From the NCBI GenBank assembly GCA_964036665.1, contig OZ038527.1, positions 14,291,835 to 14,355,834 of the forward strand: DNA of 64,000 bases. Direction: 5' to 3'. The position numbers and the translations under genes were made by a program. The notes below the pieces were generated by a model. That model had not been told where the DNA came from. It worked only from the letters and a program-made list of their open reading frames with translations, and did no database searches. Shown in pieces: positions 1 to 13,002 of this stretch (position 1 is its first letter; each line of letters begins with the position of its first letter). Origin of the DNA: Gordius sp. MW1. Lineage: Eukaryota > Nematomorpha > Gordioida > Gordea > Gordiidae.

Positions 1-1582
1 GACAACTTTTATCGGATGAATACGGTTGAAAGAAAAAAATGTGAAAAATTTTGAGGTAAAAATATTCATTTTTTTCGATTTTATGTGAAAGAGCTTGAAA
101 AAATATATAAAAATAAGCCGATTTGAGAATCTTATTATCCTCGATTGACTTCCGAAAAGAGGTTTTAAGCTGCGAGAACTATCATTTTGACAAAAGACAA
201 CGTTTTATTGTTCCGATTAGTTTGTTGTATCGCAACGTGAGTTTTTAATTTTTGAAAACTGCTCTATGCGATCATGATTTCAAAGTAATAGTTTTCTGAT
301 TCTGATAAATTTACTTTTTATCATATAAACCACGTTAGAAAACGACAACTTTTATCGGATGAATACGGTTGAAAGAAAAAAATGTGAAAAATTTTAAGGT
401 AAAAATATTTATTTTTTTCGATTCTATGTGAAAGAGCTTAAAAAAATATATAAAAATAAGCCGATTTGAGAATCCTATTATCCTCGATTGACTTCCGAAA
501 AGAGGTTTTAAGCTGCGAGAACTATCATTTTGACAAAAGACAACGTTTTATTGTTGCGATTAGTTTGTTGTATCGCAACGTGAGTGCTTAATTTTTGAAA
601 ACTGCACTATGCGATCATGATTTCAAAGTAAAAGTTTTCAGATTCTGATAAATTTTTACTCTTTATCATGGAAACAACGTCTGAAAACGACAACTTTCAT
701 CGGATGAATACGGTTGAATAAAAAAATGTGAAAAATTTTGAGGTAAAAATATTCATTTTTTTCGATTCTATGTGAAAGAGCGTAAAAAAATATATAAAAG
801 TAAGCCAATTTGAGAATCCTATTATCCTCGATTGACTTCCGAAAAGAGGTTTTAAGCTGCGAGAACTATCATTTTGACAAAAGACAACGTTTTATTGTTC
901 CGATTAGTTTGTTGTATCGCAACGTGAGTTTTTAATTTTTGAAAACTGCTCTATGCGATCATGATTTCAAAGTAATAGTTTTCTGATTCTGATAAATTTA
1001 CTTTTTATCATATAAACCACGTTAGAAAACGACAACTTTCATCGGATAAATACGGTTGAATAAAAAAATGTGAAAAATTTTGAGGTAAAAATATTCATTT
1101 TTTTCGATTCTATGTGAAAGAGCGTAAAAAAATATATAAAAGTAAGCCAATTTGAGAATCCTATTATCCTCGATTGACTTCCGAAAAGAGGTTTTAAGCT
1201 GCGAGAACTATCATTTTGACAAAAGACAACGTTTTATTGTTGCGATTAGTTTGTTGTATCGCAACGTGAGTGCTTAATTTTTGAAAACTGCACTATGCGA
1301 TCATGATTTCAAAGTAATAGTTTTCTGATTCTGATAAATTTTTACTTTTTATCATGGAAACAACGTCTGAAAACGACAACTTTCATCGGATGAATACGGT
1401 TGAATAAAAAAATGTGAAAAATTTTGAGGTAAAAATATTCATTTTTTTCGATTCTATGTGAAAGAGCGTAAAAAAATATATAAAAATAAGCCGATTTGAG
1501 AATCCTATTATCCTCGATTGACTTCCGAAAAGAGGTTTTAAGCTGCGAGAAATATCATTTTTACAAAAGACAACGTTTTATT

Positions 1583-1609
1583 GTTGCGATTAGTTTGTTG
1601 TATCGCAAC
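1583..1609. other. Central 8-bp inverted repeat of the monomer (representative)
   Basis: GTTGCGAT (1583-1590) and ATCGCAAC (1602-1609) are perfect reverse complements around an 11-nt loop. In monomer coordinates this is 209-235. Most full-length monomers keep it. Variants TTGTTCCGAT and TTGTTACGAT break one base pair, and the short monomers have lost the loop and inner arm bases. It could form a hairpin or cruciform or be a protein-binding dyad; neither is shown. Confidence 0.85.
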
Positions 1610-1643
1610 GTGAGTGCTTAATTTTTGAAAACTGCACTATGCG

Positions 1644-1651
1644 ATCATGAT
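1644..1651. other. ATCATGAT palindrome (representative)
   Basis: This 8-bp perfect palindrome lies at monomer positions 270-277. It survives in the tails reading CACTGATCATGATTT but is cut down in the GCGCATGATTT variants (6502, 7533, 7875, 9917 and 10260) and changed in GCGACCATGATTT variants. It may be only a chance palindrome. Confidence 0.45.
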
Positions 1652-1675
1652 TTCAAGGTAATAGTTTTCTGATTC

Positions 1676-1698
1676 TGATAAATTTTTACTCTTTATCA
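1676..1698. other. TGATAAA/TTTATCA inverted repeat (representative)
   Basis: TGATAAA at 1676-1682 pairs with TTTATCA at 1692-1698 around a 9-nt loop; monomer coordinates 302-324. It is AT-rich, so pairing would be weak, but both arms are kept in nearly all monomers except the two with the 14-bp deletion. Function unknown. Confidence 0.6.
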
Positions 1699-1820
1699 TG
1701 GAAACAACGTCTGAAAACGACAACTTTCATCGGATGAATACGGTTGAATAAAAAAATGTGAAAAATTTTGAGGTAAAAATATTCATTTTTTTCGATTCTA
1801 TGTGAAAGAGCGTAAAAAAA

Positions 1821-1830
1821 TATATAAAAG
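1821..1830 (+). promoter_or_regulatory. TATA-box-like motif TATATAAAAG (representative, unproven)
   Basis: TATATAAAAG, or TATATAAAAA in the other haplotype, lies at monomer positions 103-112 in nearly every monomer. It matches the TATAWAAR eukaryotic TATA consensus, but 70% A+T sequence makes such matches likely by chance. It is broken in the monomers starting at 15739 and 20540 (TATTTAAAAG near 20644). There is no transcript evidence. Confidence 0.25.
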
Positions 1831-2748
1831 TAAGCCAATTTGAGAATCCTATTATCCTCGATTGACTTCCCGAAAAGAGGTTTTAAGCTGCGAGAACTAT
1901 CATTTTGACAAAAGACAACGTTTTATTGTTGCGATTAGTTTGTTGTATCGCAACGTGAGTGCTTAATTTTTGAAAACTGCACTATGCGATCATGATTTCA
2001 AAGTTTTCTGATTCTGATAAATTTTTACTTTTTATCATGGAAACAACGTCTGAAAACGACAACTTTCATCGGATGAATACGGTTGAATAAAAAAATGTGA
2101 AAAATTTTGAGGTAAAAATATTCATTTTTTTCGATTCTATGTGAAAGAGCGTAAAAAAATATATAAAAATAAGCCGATTTGAGAATCCTATTATCCTCGA
2201 TTGACTTCCGAAATGAGGTTTTAAGCTGCGAGAAATATCATTTTGACAAAAGACAACGTTTTATTGTTACGATTAGTTTGTTGTATCGCAACGTGATTGC
2301 TTAATTTTTGAAAACTGCACTATGCGATCATGATTTCAAAGTAATAGTTTTCTGATTCTGATAAATTTTTACTTTTTATCATGGAAACAACGTCTGAAAA
2401 CGACAACTTTTATCGGATGAATACGGTTGAAAGAAAAAAATGTGAAAAATTTTGAGGTAAAAATATTCATTTTTTTTCGATTCTATGTGAAAGAGCGTAA
2501 AAAAATATATAAAAGTAAGCCAATTTGAGAATCCTATTATCCTCGATTGACTTCCCGAAAAGAGGTTTTAAGCTGCGAGAACTATCATTTTGACAAAAGA
2601 CAACGTTTTATTGTTGCGATTAGTTTGTTGTATCGCAACGTGACTGCTTAATTTTTGAAAACTGCACTATGCGATCATGATTTCAAAGTAATAGTTTTCT
2701 GATTCTGATAAATTTTTACTTTTTATCATGGAAACAACGTCTGAAAAC

Positions 2749-4451
2749 GACAACTTTCATCGGATGAATACGGTTGAATAAAAAAATGTGAAAAATTTTG
2801 AGGTAAAAATATTCATTTTTTTTCGATTCTATGTGAAAGAGCGTAAAAAAATATATAAAAGTAAGACAATTTCAGAATCCTATTATCCTCGATTGACTTC
2901 CGAAAAGAGGTTTTAAGCTGCGAGAACTATCATTTTGACAAAAGACAACGTTTTATTGTTGCGATTTTGTTGTATCGCAACGTGAGTGCTTAATTTTTGA
3001 AAACTGCACTATGCGATCATGATTTCAAGGTAATAGTTTTCTGATTCTGATAAATTTTTACTCTTTATCATGGAAACAACGTCTGAAAACGACAACTTTC
3101 ATCGGATGAATACGGTTGAATAAAAAAATGTGAAAATTTTGAGGTAAAAATATTCATTTTTTTTCGATTCTATGTGAAAGAGCTTAAAAAAATATATAAA
3201 AGTAAGCCAATTTGAGAATCTATTATCCTCGATTGACTTCCGAAAAGAGGTTTTAAGCTGCGAGAACTATCATTTTGACAAAAGACAACGTTTTATTGTT
3301 GCGATTAGTTTGTTGTATCGCAACGTGAGTGTTTAATTTTTGAAAACTGCACTATGCGATCATGATTTCAAAGTAATAGTTTTCTGATTCTGATAAATTT
3401 TTACTTTTTATCATGGAAACAACGTCTGAAAACGACAACTTTCATCGGATGAATACGGTTGAATAAAAAAATGTGAAAAATTTTGAGGTAAAAATATTCA
3501 TTTTTTTTTCGATTCTATGTGAAAGAGCGTAAAAAAATATATAAAAGTAAGCCAATTTGAGAATCCTATTATCCTCGATTGACTTCCGAAAAGAGGTTTT
3601 AAGCTGCGAGAACTATCATTTTGACAAAAGACAACGTTTTATTGTTGCGATTAGTTTGTTGTATCGCAACGTGAGTGCTTAATTTTTGAAAACTGCACTA
3701 TGCGATCATGATTTCAAAGTAATAGTTTTCTAATTCTGATAAATTTTTACTTTTTATCATGGAAACAACGTCTGAAAACGACAACTTTCATCGGATGAAT
3801 ACGGTTGAATAAAAAAATGTGAAAAATTTTGAGGTAAAAATATTCATTTTTTTCGATTCTATGTGAAAGAGCGTAAAAAAATATATAAAAGGAAGACAAT
3901 TTGAGAATCCTATTATCCTCGATTGACTTCCGAAAAGAGGTTTAAGCTGCGAGAACTATCATTTTGACAAAAGACAACGTTTTATTGTTACCGCAACGTG
4001 AGTTTTTAATTTTTGAAAACTGCTCTATGCGATCATGATTTCAAAGTAATAGTTTTCTGATTCTGATAAATTTTTACTTTTTATCATATAAACCACGTCA
4101 GAAAACGACAACTTTTATCGGATGAATACGGTTGAAAGAAAAAAATGTGAAAAATTTTGAGGTAAAAATATTTGTTTTTTTCGATTCTATGTGAAAGAGC
4201 TTGAAAAAATATATAAAAGTAAGCCGATTTGAGAATCCTATTATCCTCGATTGACTTCCGAAAAGAGGTTTTAAGCTGCGAGAACTATCATTTTGACAAA
4301 AGACAACGTTTTAGTGTTGCGATTAGTTTGTTGTATCGCAACGTGACTGCTTAATTTTTGAAAACTGCTCTATGCGATCATGATTTCAAAGTAATAGTTT
4401 TCTGATTCTGATAAATTTTTACTTTTCATCATGGAAACAACGTCTGAAAAC
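2749..4451. repeat. Five-monomer higher-order repeat, copy 1 (1703 bp)
   Basis: Monomer starts are 2749, 3091, 3434, 3780 and 4107. Marks in order are AGACAATTTCAG; the one-base-short GAATCTATTATCC; TTTCTAATTCTG; GGAAGACAATTTGAG with the 16-bp dyad deletion (TTGTTACCGC); and TATTTGTTTTTTT with TTTTAGTGTTGCG. All recur about 1706 bp later in copy 2. The first monomer has a 3-bp loss in the dyad loop (GCGATTTTGTTG near 2961), which explains the 3-bp length difference. Confidence 0.93.
3780..4106. repeat. Short monomer type lacking 16 bp of the central dyad (representative)
   Basis: This is the first of 24 short monomers (about 328 bp). All read TTGTTACCGCAACG where full monomers read TTGTTGCGATTAG...TATCGCAACG; relative to a full monomer with TTGTTACGATTAG, exactly GATTAGTTTGTTGTAT is missing. 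The 24 start at 3780, 5486, 8900, 14378, 19870, 20886, 22590, 24964, 26995, 29044, 31093, 34519, 36226, 39311, 41015, 42377, 44430, 46134, 47496, 49200, 50563, 52267, 56043 and 57404. Most have the tail ATATAAACCACGTC. One shared junction sequence implies a single deletion event later amplified. Confidence 0.93.
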
Positions 4452-6157
4452 GACAACTTTCATCGGATGAATACGGTTGAATAAAAAAATGTGAAAAATT
4501 TTGAGGTAAAAATATTCATTTTTTTTCGATTCTATGTGAAAGAGCGTAAAAAAATATATAAAAGTAAGACAATTTCAGAATCCTATTATCCTCGATTGAC
4601 TTCCGAAAAGAGGTTTTAAGCTGCGAGAACTATCATTTTGACAAAAGACAACGTTTTATTGTTGCGATAAGTTTGTTGTATCGCAACGTGAGTGCTTAAT
4701 TTTTGAAAACTGCACTATGCGATCATGATTTCAAGGTAATAGTTTTCTGATTCTGATAAATTTTTACTCTTTATCATGGAAACAACGTCTGAAAACGACA
4801 ACTTTCATCGGATGAATACGGTTGAATAAAAAAATGTGAAAATTTTGAGGTAAAAATATTCATTTTTTTTCGATTCTATGTGAAAGAGCTTAAAAAAATA
4901 TATAAAAGTAAGCCAATTTGAGAATCTATTATCCTCGATTGACTTCCGAAAAGAGGTTTTAAGCTGCGAGAACTATCATTTTGACAAAAGACAACGTTTT
5001 ATTGTTGCGATTAGTTTGTTGTATCGCAACGTGAGTGTTTAATTTTTGAAAACTGCACTATGCGATCATGATTTCAAAGTAATAGTTTTCTGATTCTGAT
5101 AAATTTTTACTTTTTATCATGGAAACAACGTCTGAAAACGACAACTTTCATCGGATGAATACGGTTGAATAAAAAAATGTGAAAAATTTTGAGGTAAAAA
5201 TATTCATTTTTTTTTCGATTCTATGTGAAAGAGCGTAAAAAAATATATAAAAGTAAGCCAATTTGAGAATCCTATTATCCTCGATTGACTTCCGAAAAGA
5301 GGTTTTAAGCTGCGAGAACTATCATTTTGACAAAAGACAACGTTTTATTGTTGCGATTAGTTTGTTGTATCGCAACGTGAGTGCTTAATTTTTGAAAACT
5401 GCACTATGCGATCATGATTTCAAAGTAATAGTTTTCTAATTCTGATAAATTTTTACTTTTTATCATGGAAACAACGTCTGAAAACGACAACTTACATCGG
5501 ATGAATACGGTTGAATAAAAAAATGTGAAAAATTTTGAGGTAAAAATATTCATTTTTTTCGATTCTATGTGAAAGAGCGTAAAAAAATATATAAAAGGAA
5601 GACAATTTGAGAATCCTATTATCCTCGATTGACTTCCGAAAAGAGGTTTAAGCTGCGAGAACTATCATTTTGACAAAAGACAACGTTTTATTGTTACCGC
5701 AACGTGAGTTTTTAATTTTTGAAAACTGCTCTATGCGATCATGATTTCAAAGTAATAGTTTTCTGATTCTGATAAATTTTTACTTTTTATCATATAAACC
5801 ACGTCAGAAAACGACAACTTTTATCGGATGAATACGGTTGAAAGAAAAAAATGTGAAAAATTTTGAGGTAAAAATATTTGTTTTTTTCGATTCTATGTGA
5901 AAGAGCTTGAAAAAATATATAAAAGTAAGCCGATTTGAGAATCCTATTATCCTCGATTGACTTCCGAAAAGAGGTTTTAAGCTGCGAGAACTATCATTTT
6001 GACAAAAGACAACGTTTTAGTGTTGCGATTAGTTTGTTGTATCGCAACGTGAGTGCTTAATTTTTGAAAACTGCTCTATGCGATCATGATTTCAAAGTAA
6101 TAGTTTTCTGATTCTGATAAATTTTTACTTTTCATCATGGAAACAACGTCTGAAAAC
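4452..6157. repeat. Five-monomer higher-order repeat, copy 2 (1706 bp)
   Basis: Monomer starts are 4452, 4797, 5140, 5486 and 5813; spacings 343, 346, 327 and 345 repeat those of copy 1. The rare mark GGAAGACAATTTGAG lies near 3891 and again near 5597. The few differences include CTTACATCGG near 5492 versus CTTTCATCGG. The match is close enough to indicate a recent 1.7-kb tandem duplication. Confidence 0.93.
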
Positions 6158-9100
6158 GACAACTTTCATCGGATGAATACGGTTGAAAGAAAAAAATGTG
6201 AAAAATTTTGAGGTAAAAATATTCATTTTTTCGATTCTATGTGAAAGAGCGTAAAAAAATATATAAAATTAAGACAATTTGAGAATTCTATTATCCTCGA
6301 TTGACTTCCGAAAAGAAGTTTTAAGCTGCGAGAACTATCATTTTGACAAAAGACAACGTTTTATTGTTGCGATTAGTTTGTTGTATCGCAACGTGAGTGC
6401 TTAATTTTTGAAAACTGCACTATGCGATCATGATTTCAAGGTAATAGTTTTCTTATTCTGATAAACTTTTACTTTTTATCATGGAAACAACGTCTGAAAA
6501 CGACAACTTTCATCGGATGAATACGGTTGAATAAAAAAATGTGAAAAATTTTGAGGTAAAAATATTCATTTTTTTCGATTCTATGTGAAAGAGCGTAAAA
6601 AAATATATAAAAGTAAGACAATTTCAGAATCCTATTATCCTTGATTGACTTCCGAAAAGAGGTTTTAAGCTGCGAGAACTATCATTTTGACAAAAGACAA
6701 CGTTTTATTGTTGCGATTAGTTTGTTGTATCGCAACGTGAGTGCTTAATTTTTGAAAATTGCACTATGCGCATGATTTCAAAGTAATAGTTTTCTGATTC
6801 TGATAAATTTTTACTTTTTATCATGGAAACAACGTCTGAAAACGACAACTTTCATCGGATGAATACGGTTGAATAAAAAAATGTGAAAAATTTTGAGGTA
6901 AAAATATTCATTTTTTTCGATTCTATGTGAAAGAGCGTAAAAAAATATATAAAAGTAAGACAATTTCAGAATCCTATTATCCTCGATTGACTTCCGAAAA
7001 GAGGTTTTAAGCTGCGAGAACTATCATTTTGACAAAAGACAACGTTTTATTGTTGCGATTAGTTTGTTGTATCGCACCGTGAGAGCTTAATTTTTGAAAA
7101 CTGCTCTATGCGATCATGATTTCAAAGTAATAGTTTTCTGATTCTGATAAATTTTTACTTTTTATCATGGAAACAACGTCTGAAAACGACAACTTTCATC
7201 GGATGAATACGGTTGAAAGAAAAAAATGTGAAAAATTTTAAGGTAAAAATATTCATTTTTTTCGATTCTATGTGAAAGAGCGTAAAAAAATATATAAAAG
7301 GAAGACAATTTGAGAATCCTATTATCCTCGATTGACTTCCGAAAAGAAGTTTTAAGCTGCGAGAACTATCATTTTGACAAAGGACAACGTTTTATTGTTG
7401 CGATTAGTTTGTTGTATCGCAACGTGAGTGCTTAATTTTTGAAAACTGCTCTATGCGATCATGATTTCAAAGTAATAGTTTTCTTATTCTGATAAATTTT
7501 TACTTTTTATCATGGAAACAACGTCTGAAAACGACAACTTTCATCGGATGAATACGGTTGAATAAAAAAATGTGAAAAATTTTGAGGTAAAAATATTCAT
7601 TTTTTTCGATTCTATGTGAAAGAGCGTAAAAAAATATATAAAAGTAAGACAATTTCAGAATCCTATTATCCTTGATTGACTTCCGAAAAGAGGTTTTAAG
7701 CTGCGAGAACTATCATTTTGACAAAAGACAACGTTTTATTGTTGCGATTAGTTTGTTGTATCGCAACGTGAGTGCTTAATTTTTGAAAATTGCACTATGC
7801 GCATGATTTCAAAGTAATAGTTTTCTGATTCTGATAAATTTTTACTTTTTATCATGGAAACAACGTCTGAAAACGACAACTTTCATCGGATGAATACGGT
7901 TGAATAAAAAAATGTGAAAAATTTTGAGGTAAAAATATTCATTTTTTTCGATTCTATGTGAAAGAGCGTAAAAAAATATATAAAAGTAAGACAATTTCAG
8001 AATCCTATTATCCTCGATTGACTTCCGAAAAGAGGTTTTAAGCTGCGAGAACTATCATTTTGACAAAAGACAACGTTTTATTGTTGAGATTAGTTTGTTG
8101 TATCGCAACGTGAGTGCTTAATTTTTGAAAATTGCACTATGCGCATGATTTCAAAGTAATAGTTTTCTGATTCTGATAAATTTTTACTTTTTATCATGGA
8201 AACAACGTCTGAAAACGACAACTTTCATCGGATGAATACGGTTGAATAAAAAAATGTGAAAAATTTTGAGGTAAAAATATTCATTTTTTTCGATTCTATG
8301 TGAAAGAGCGTAAAAAAATATAAAAGTAAGCCAATTTGAGAATCCTATTATCCTCGATTGACTTCCGAAAAGAGGTTTTAAGCTGCGAGAACTATCATTT
8401 TGACAAAAGACAACGTTTTATTGTTGCGATTAGTTTGTTGTATCGCAACGTGAGTGCTTAATTTTTTAAAACTGCACTGATCATGATTTCAAAGTAATAG
8501 TTTTCTGATTCTGATAAATTTTTACTTTTTATCATATAAACCACGTCAGAAAACGACAACTTTTATCGGATGAATACGCTTGAAAGAAAAAAATGTGAAA
8601 AATTTTGAGGTAAAAATATTTGTTTTTTTCGATTCTATGTGAAAGAGCTTGAAAAAATATATAAAAGTAAGCCGATTTGAGAATCCTATTATCCTCGATT
8701 GACTTCCGAAAAGAGGTTTTAAGCTGCGAGAACTATCATTTTGACAAAAGACAACGTTTTATTGTTGCGATTAGTTTGTTGTATCGCAACGTGAGTGCTT
8801 AATTTTTGAAAACTGCACTATGCGATCATGATTTCAAGGTAATAGTTTTCTGATTCTGATAAATTTTTACTTTTTATCATGGAAACAACGTCTGAAAACG
8901 ACAACTTTCATCAGATGAATACGGTTGAATAAAAAAATGTGAAAAATTTTGAGGTAAAAATATTCATTTTTTTCGATTCTTTGTGAAAGAGCGTAAAAAA
9001 ATATATAAAAGTAAGCCAATTTGAGAATCCTATTATCCTCGATTGACTTCCGAAAAAAGGTTTTAAGCTGCGAGAACTATCATTTTGACAAAAGACAACG

Positions 9101-12100
9101 TTTTATTGTTACCGCAACGTGAGTTTTTAATTTTTGAAAACTGCTCTATGCGATCATGATTTCAAAGTAATAGATTTCTGATTCTGATAAATTTTTACTT
9201 TTTATCATATAAACCACGTCAGAAAACGACAACTTTTATCGGATGAATACGGTTGAAAGAAAAAAATGTGAAAAATTTTGAGGTAAAAATATTTGTTTTT
9301 TTCGATTCTATGTGAAAGAGCTTGAAAAAATATATAAAAGTAAGCCGATTTGAGAATCCTATTATCCTCGATTGACTTCCGAAAAGAGGTTTTAAGCTGC
9401 GAGAACTATCATTTTGACAAAAGACAACGTTTTAGTGTTGCGATTAGTTTGTTGTATCGCAACGTGAGTGCTTAATTTTTGAAAAGTGCTCTATGCGATC
9501 ATGATTTCAAAGTAATAGTTTTCTGATTCTGATAAATTTTTACTTTTCATCATGGAAACAACGTCTGAAAACGACAACTTTCATCGGATGAATACGGTTG
9601 AAAGAAAAAAATGTGAAAAATTTTGAGGTAAAAATATTCATTTTTTCGATTCTATGTGACAGAGCGTAAAAAAATATATAAAATTAAGACAATTTGAGAA
9701 TTCTATTATCCTCGATTGACTTCCGAAAAGAAGTTTTAAGCTGCGAGAACTATCATTTTGACAAAAGACAACGTTTTATTGTTGCGATTAGTTTGTTGTA
9801 TCGCAACGTGAGTGCTTAATTTTTGAAAACTGCTCTATGCGATCATGATTTCAAAGTAATAGTTTTCTTATTCTGATAAATTTTTACTTTTTATTATGGA
9901 AACAACGTCTGAAAACGACAACTTTCATCGGATGAATACGGTTGAATAAAAAAATGTGAAAAATTTTGAGGTAAAAATATTCATTTTTTTTCGATTCTAT
10001 GTGAAAGAGCGTAAAAAAATATATAAAAGTAAGACAATTTCAGAATCCTATTATCCTCGATTGACTTCCGAAAAGAGGTTTTAAGCTGCGAGAACTATCA
10101 TTTTGACAAAAGACAACGTTTTATTGTTGCGATTAGTTTGTTGTATCGCAACGTGAGTGCTTAATTTTTGAAAATTGCACTATGCGCATGATTTCAAAGT
10201 AATAGTTTTCTGATTCTGATAAATTTTTACTTTTTATCATGGAAACAACGTCTGAAAACGACAACTTTCATCGGATGAATACGGTTGAATAAAAAAATGT
10301 GAAAAATTTTGAGGTAAAAATATTCATTTTTTCGATTCTATGTGAAAGAGCGTAAAAAAATATATAAAAGTAAGACAATTTGAGAATCCTATTATCCTCG
10401 ATTGACTTCCGAAAAGAAGTTTTAAGCTGCGAGAACTATCATTTTGACAAAAGACAACGTTTTATTGTTGCGATTAGTTTGTTGTAACGCAACGTGAGTG
10501 CTTAATTTTTGAAAATTGCACTATGCGCATGATTTCAAAGTAATAGTTTTCTGATTCTGATAAATTTTTACTTTTTATCATGGAAACAACGTCTGAAAAC
10601 GACAACTTTCATCGGATGAATACGGTTGAATAAAAAAATGTGAAAAATTTTGAGGTAAAAATATTCATTTTTTCGATTCTATGTGAAAGAGCGTAAAGAA
10701 ATATATAAAAGTAAGACAATTTGAGAATCCTATTATCCTCGATTGACTTCCGAAAAGAAGTTTTAAGCTGCGAGAACTATCATTTTGACAAAAGACAACG
10801 TTTTATTGTTGCGATTAGTTTGTTGTATCGCAACGTGAGTGCTTAATTTTTGAAAACTGCTCTATGCGATCATGATTTCAAAGTAGTAGTTTTCTTATTC
10901 TGATAAATTTTTACTTTTTATCATGGAAACAACGTCTGAAAACGACAACTTTCATCGGATGAATACAGTTGAATAAAAAAATGTGAAAAATTTTGAGGTA
11001 AAAATATTCATTTTTTTCGATTCTATGTGAAAGAGCGTAAAAAAATATATAAAAGTAAGACAATTTCAGAATCCTATTATCCTCGATTGACTTCCGAAAA
11101 GAGGTTTTAAGCTGCGAGAACTATCATTTTGACAAAAGACAACGTTTTATTGTTGCGATTAGTTTGTTGTATCGCAACGTGAGTGCTTAATTTTTTAAAA
11201 CTGCACTGATCATGATTTCAAAGTAATAGTTTTCTGATTCTGATAAATTTTTACTTTTTATCATATAAACCACGTCAGAAAACGACAACTTTTATCGGAT
11301 GAATACGGTTGAAAGAAAAAAATGTGAAAAATTTTGAGGTAAAAATATTTGTTTTTTTCGATTCTATGTGAAAGAGCTTGAAAAAATATATAAAAGTAAG
11401 CCGATTTGAGAATCCTATTATCCTCGATTGACTTCCGAAAAGAGGTTTTAAGCTGCGAGAACTATCATTTTGACAAAAGACACCGTTTTATTGTTGCGAT
11501 TAGTTTGTTGTATCGCAACGTGAGTGCTTAATTTTTGAAAACTGCTCTATGCTATCATGATTTTAAAGTAATAGTTTTCTGATTCTGATAAATTTTTACT
11601 TTTTATCATGGAAACAACGTCTGAAAACGACAACTTTCATCGGATGAATACGGTTGAAAGAAAAAAATGTGAAAAATTTTGAGGTAAAAATATTCATTTT
11701 TTCGATTCTATGTGAAAGAGCGTAAAAAAATATATAAAAGTAAGACAATTTCAGAATCCTATTATCCTCGATTGACTTCCGAAAAGAGGTTTTAAGCTGC
11801 GAGAAATATCATTTTGACAAAAGACAACGTTTTATTGTTGCGATTAGTTTGTTGTATCGCAACGTGAGTGCTTAATTTTTGAAAACTGCACTATGCGATC
11901 ATGATTTCAAGGTAATAGTTTTCTTATTCTGATAAATTTTTACTTTTTATCATGGAAACAACGTCTGAAAACGACAACTTTCATCGGATGAATACGGTTG
12001 AATAAATAAATGTGAAAAATTTTGAGGTAAAAATATTCATTTTTTTTCGATTCTATGTGAAAGAGCGTAAAAAAATATATAAAAGTAAGACAATTTCAGA

Positions 12101-13002
12101 ATCCTATTATCCTCGATTGACTTCCGAAAAGAGGTTTTAAGCTGCGAGAACTATCATTTTGACAAAAGACAACGTTTTATTGTTGCGATTAGTTTGTTGT
12201 ATCGCAACGTGAGTGCTTAATTTTTTAAAACTGCACTGATCATGATTTCAAAGTAATAGTTTTCTGATTCTGATAAATTTTTACTTTTTATCATATAAAC
12301 CACGTCAGAAAACGACAACTTTTATCGGATGAATACGGTTGAATAAAAAAATGTGAAAAATTTTGAGGTTAAAATATTCATTTTTTTTCGATTCTATGTG
12401 AAAGAGCGTAAAAAAATATATAAAAGTAAGACAATTTCAGAATCCTATTATCCTCGATTGACTTCCGAAAAGAGGTTTTAAGCTGCGAGAACTATCATTT
12501 TGACAAAAGACAACGTTTTATTGTTGCGATTAGTTTGTTGTATCGCAACGTGAGTGCTTAATTTATGAAAACTGCTCTATGCGATCATGATTTCAAAGTA
12601 ATAGTTTTCTGATTCTGATAAATTTTTACTTTTTATCATGGAAACAACGTCTGAAAACGACAATTTTCTTTGGATAAATACGGTTGAATAAAAAAATGTG
12701 AAAAATTTTGAGGTAAAAATATTCATTTTTTTCGATTCTATGTGAAAGAGCTTAAAATAATATATAAAAATAAGCCGATTTGAGAATCCTATTATCCTCG
12801 ATTGACTTCCGAAAAGAGGTTTTAAGCTGCGAGAACTATCATTTTGACAAAAGACAACGTTTTATTGTTGCGATTAGTTTGTTGTATCGCAACGTGAGTG
12901 CTTAATTTTTGAAAACTGCACTATGCGATCATGATTTTAAAGTAATAGTTTTCAGATTCTGATAAATTTTTACTTTTTATCATGGAAACAACGTCTGAAA
13001 AC
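6158..13002. repeat. Mixed satellite monomers with local duplications
   Basis: Monomer starts are 6158, 6502, 6844, 7188, 7533, 7875, 8217, 8555, 8900, 9228, 9573, 9917, 10260, 10601, 10944, 11284, 11629, 11973, 12314 and 12659. The pair 5813-6501 is echoed at 9228-9916 (3415 bp apart): both carry TTTTAGTGTTGCG, CTTTTCATCATGG, then AAATTAAGACAATTTGAG and GAATTCTATTATCC. The monomer at 6502 is echoed 1031 bp later at 7533 (both CCTTGATTGAC and TTGCACTATGCGCATG). A tail form, TTTTTTAAAACTGCACTGATCATG, lacking 4 bp, occurs near 8460, 11190 and 12220. No gene and no regular HOR is seen. Confidence 0.92.

Larger units (their letters stand above)
1..2748. repeat. Satellite monomers 1-8, no clear higher-order unit
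   Basis: Monomer starts are 1, 344, 689, 1031, 1375, 1719, 2058 and 2402. The first two carry the GAAAGAAAAAA haplotype with AAATAAGCCG; the next five carry GAATAAAAAA, and the eighth returns to GAAAGAAAAAA on a TTTTATCGG head. The monomer at 1719 is only 339 bp because a 6-bp loss turns CAAAGTAATAGTTTTC into CAAAGTTTTC near 2002. No multi-monomer period is evident. No gene is present. Confidence 0.95.

Noticed and set aside
1375-1718. Monomer as an ancient dimer of two ~172-195 bp halves
   Set aside because: GACAAC occurs at monomer positions 1 and 195, but I could not see matching flanks, and the halves do not align by eye. The shared hexamer may be chance.
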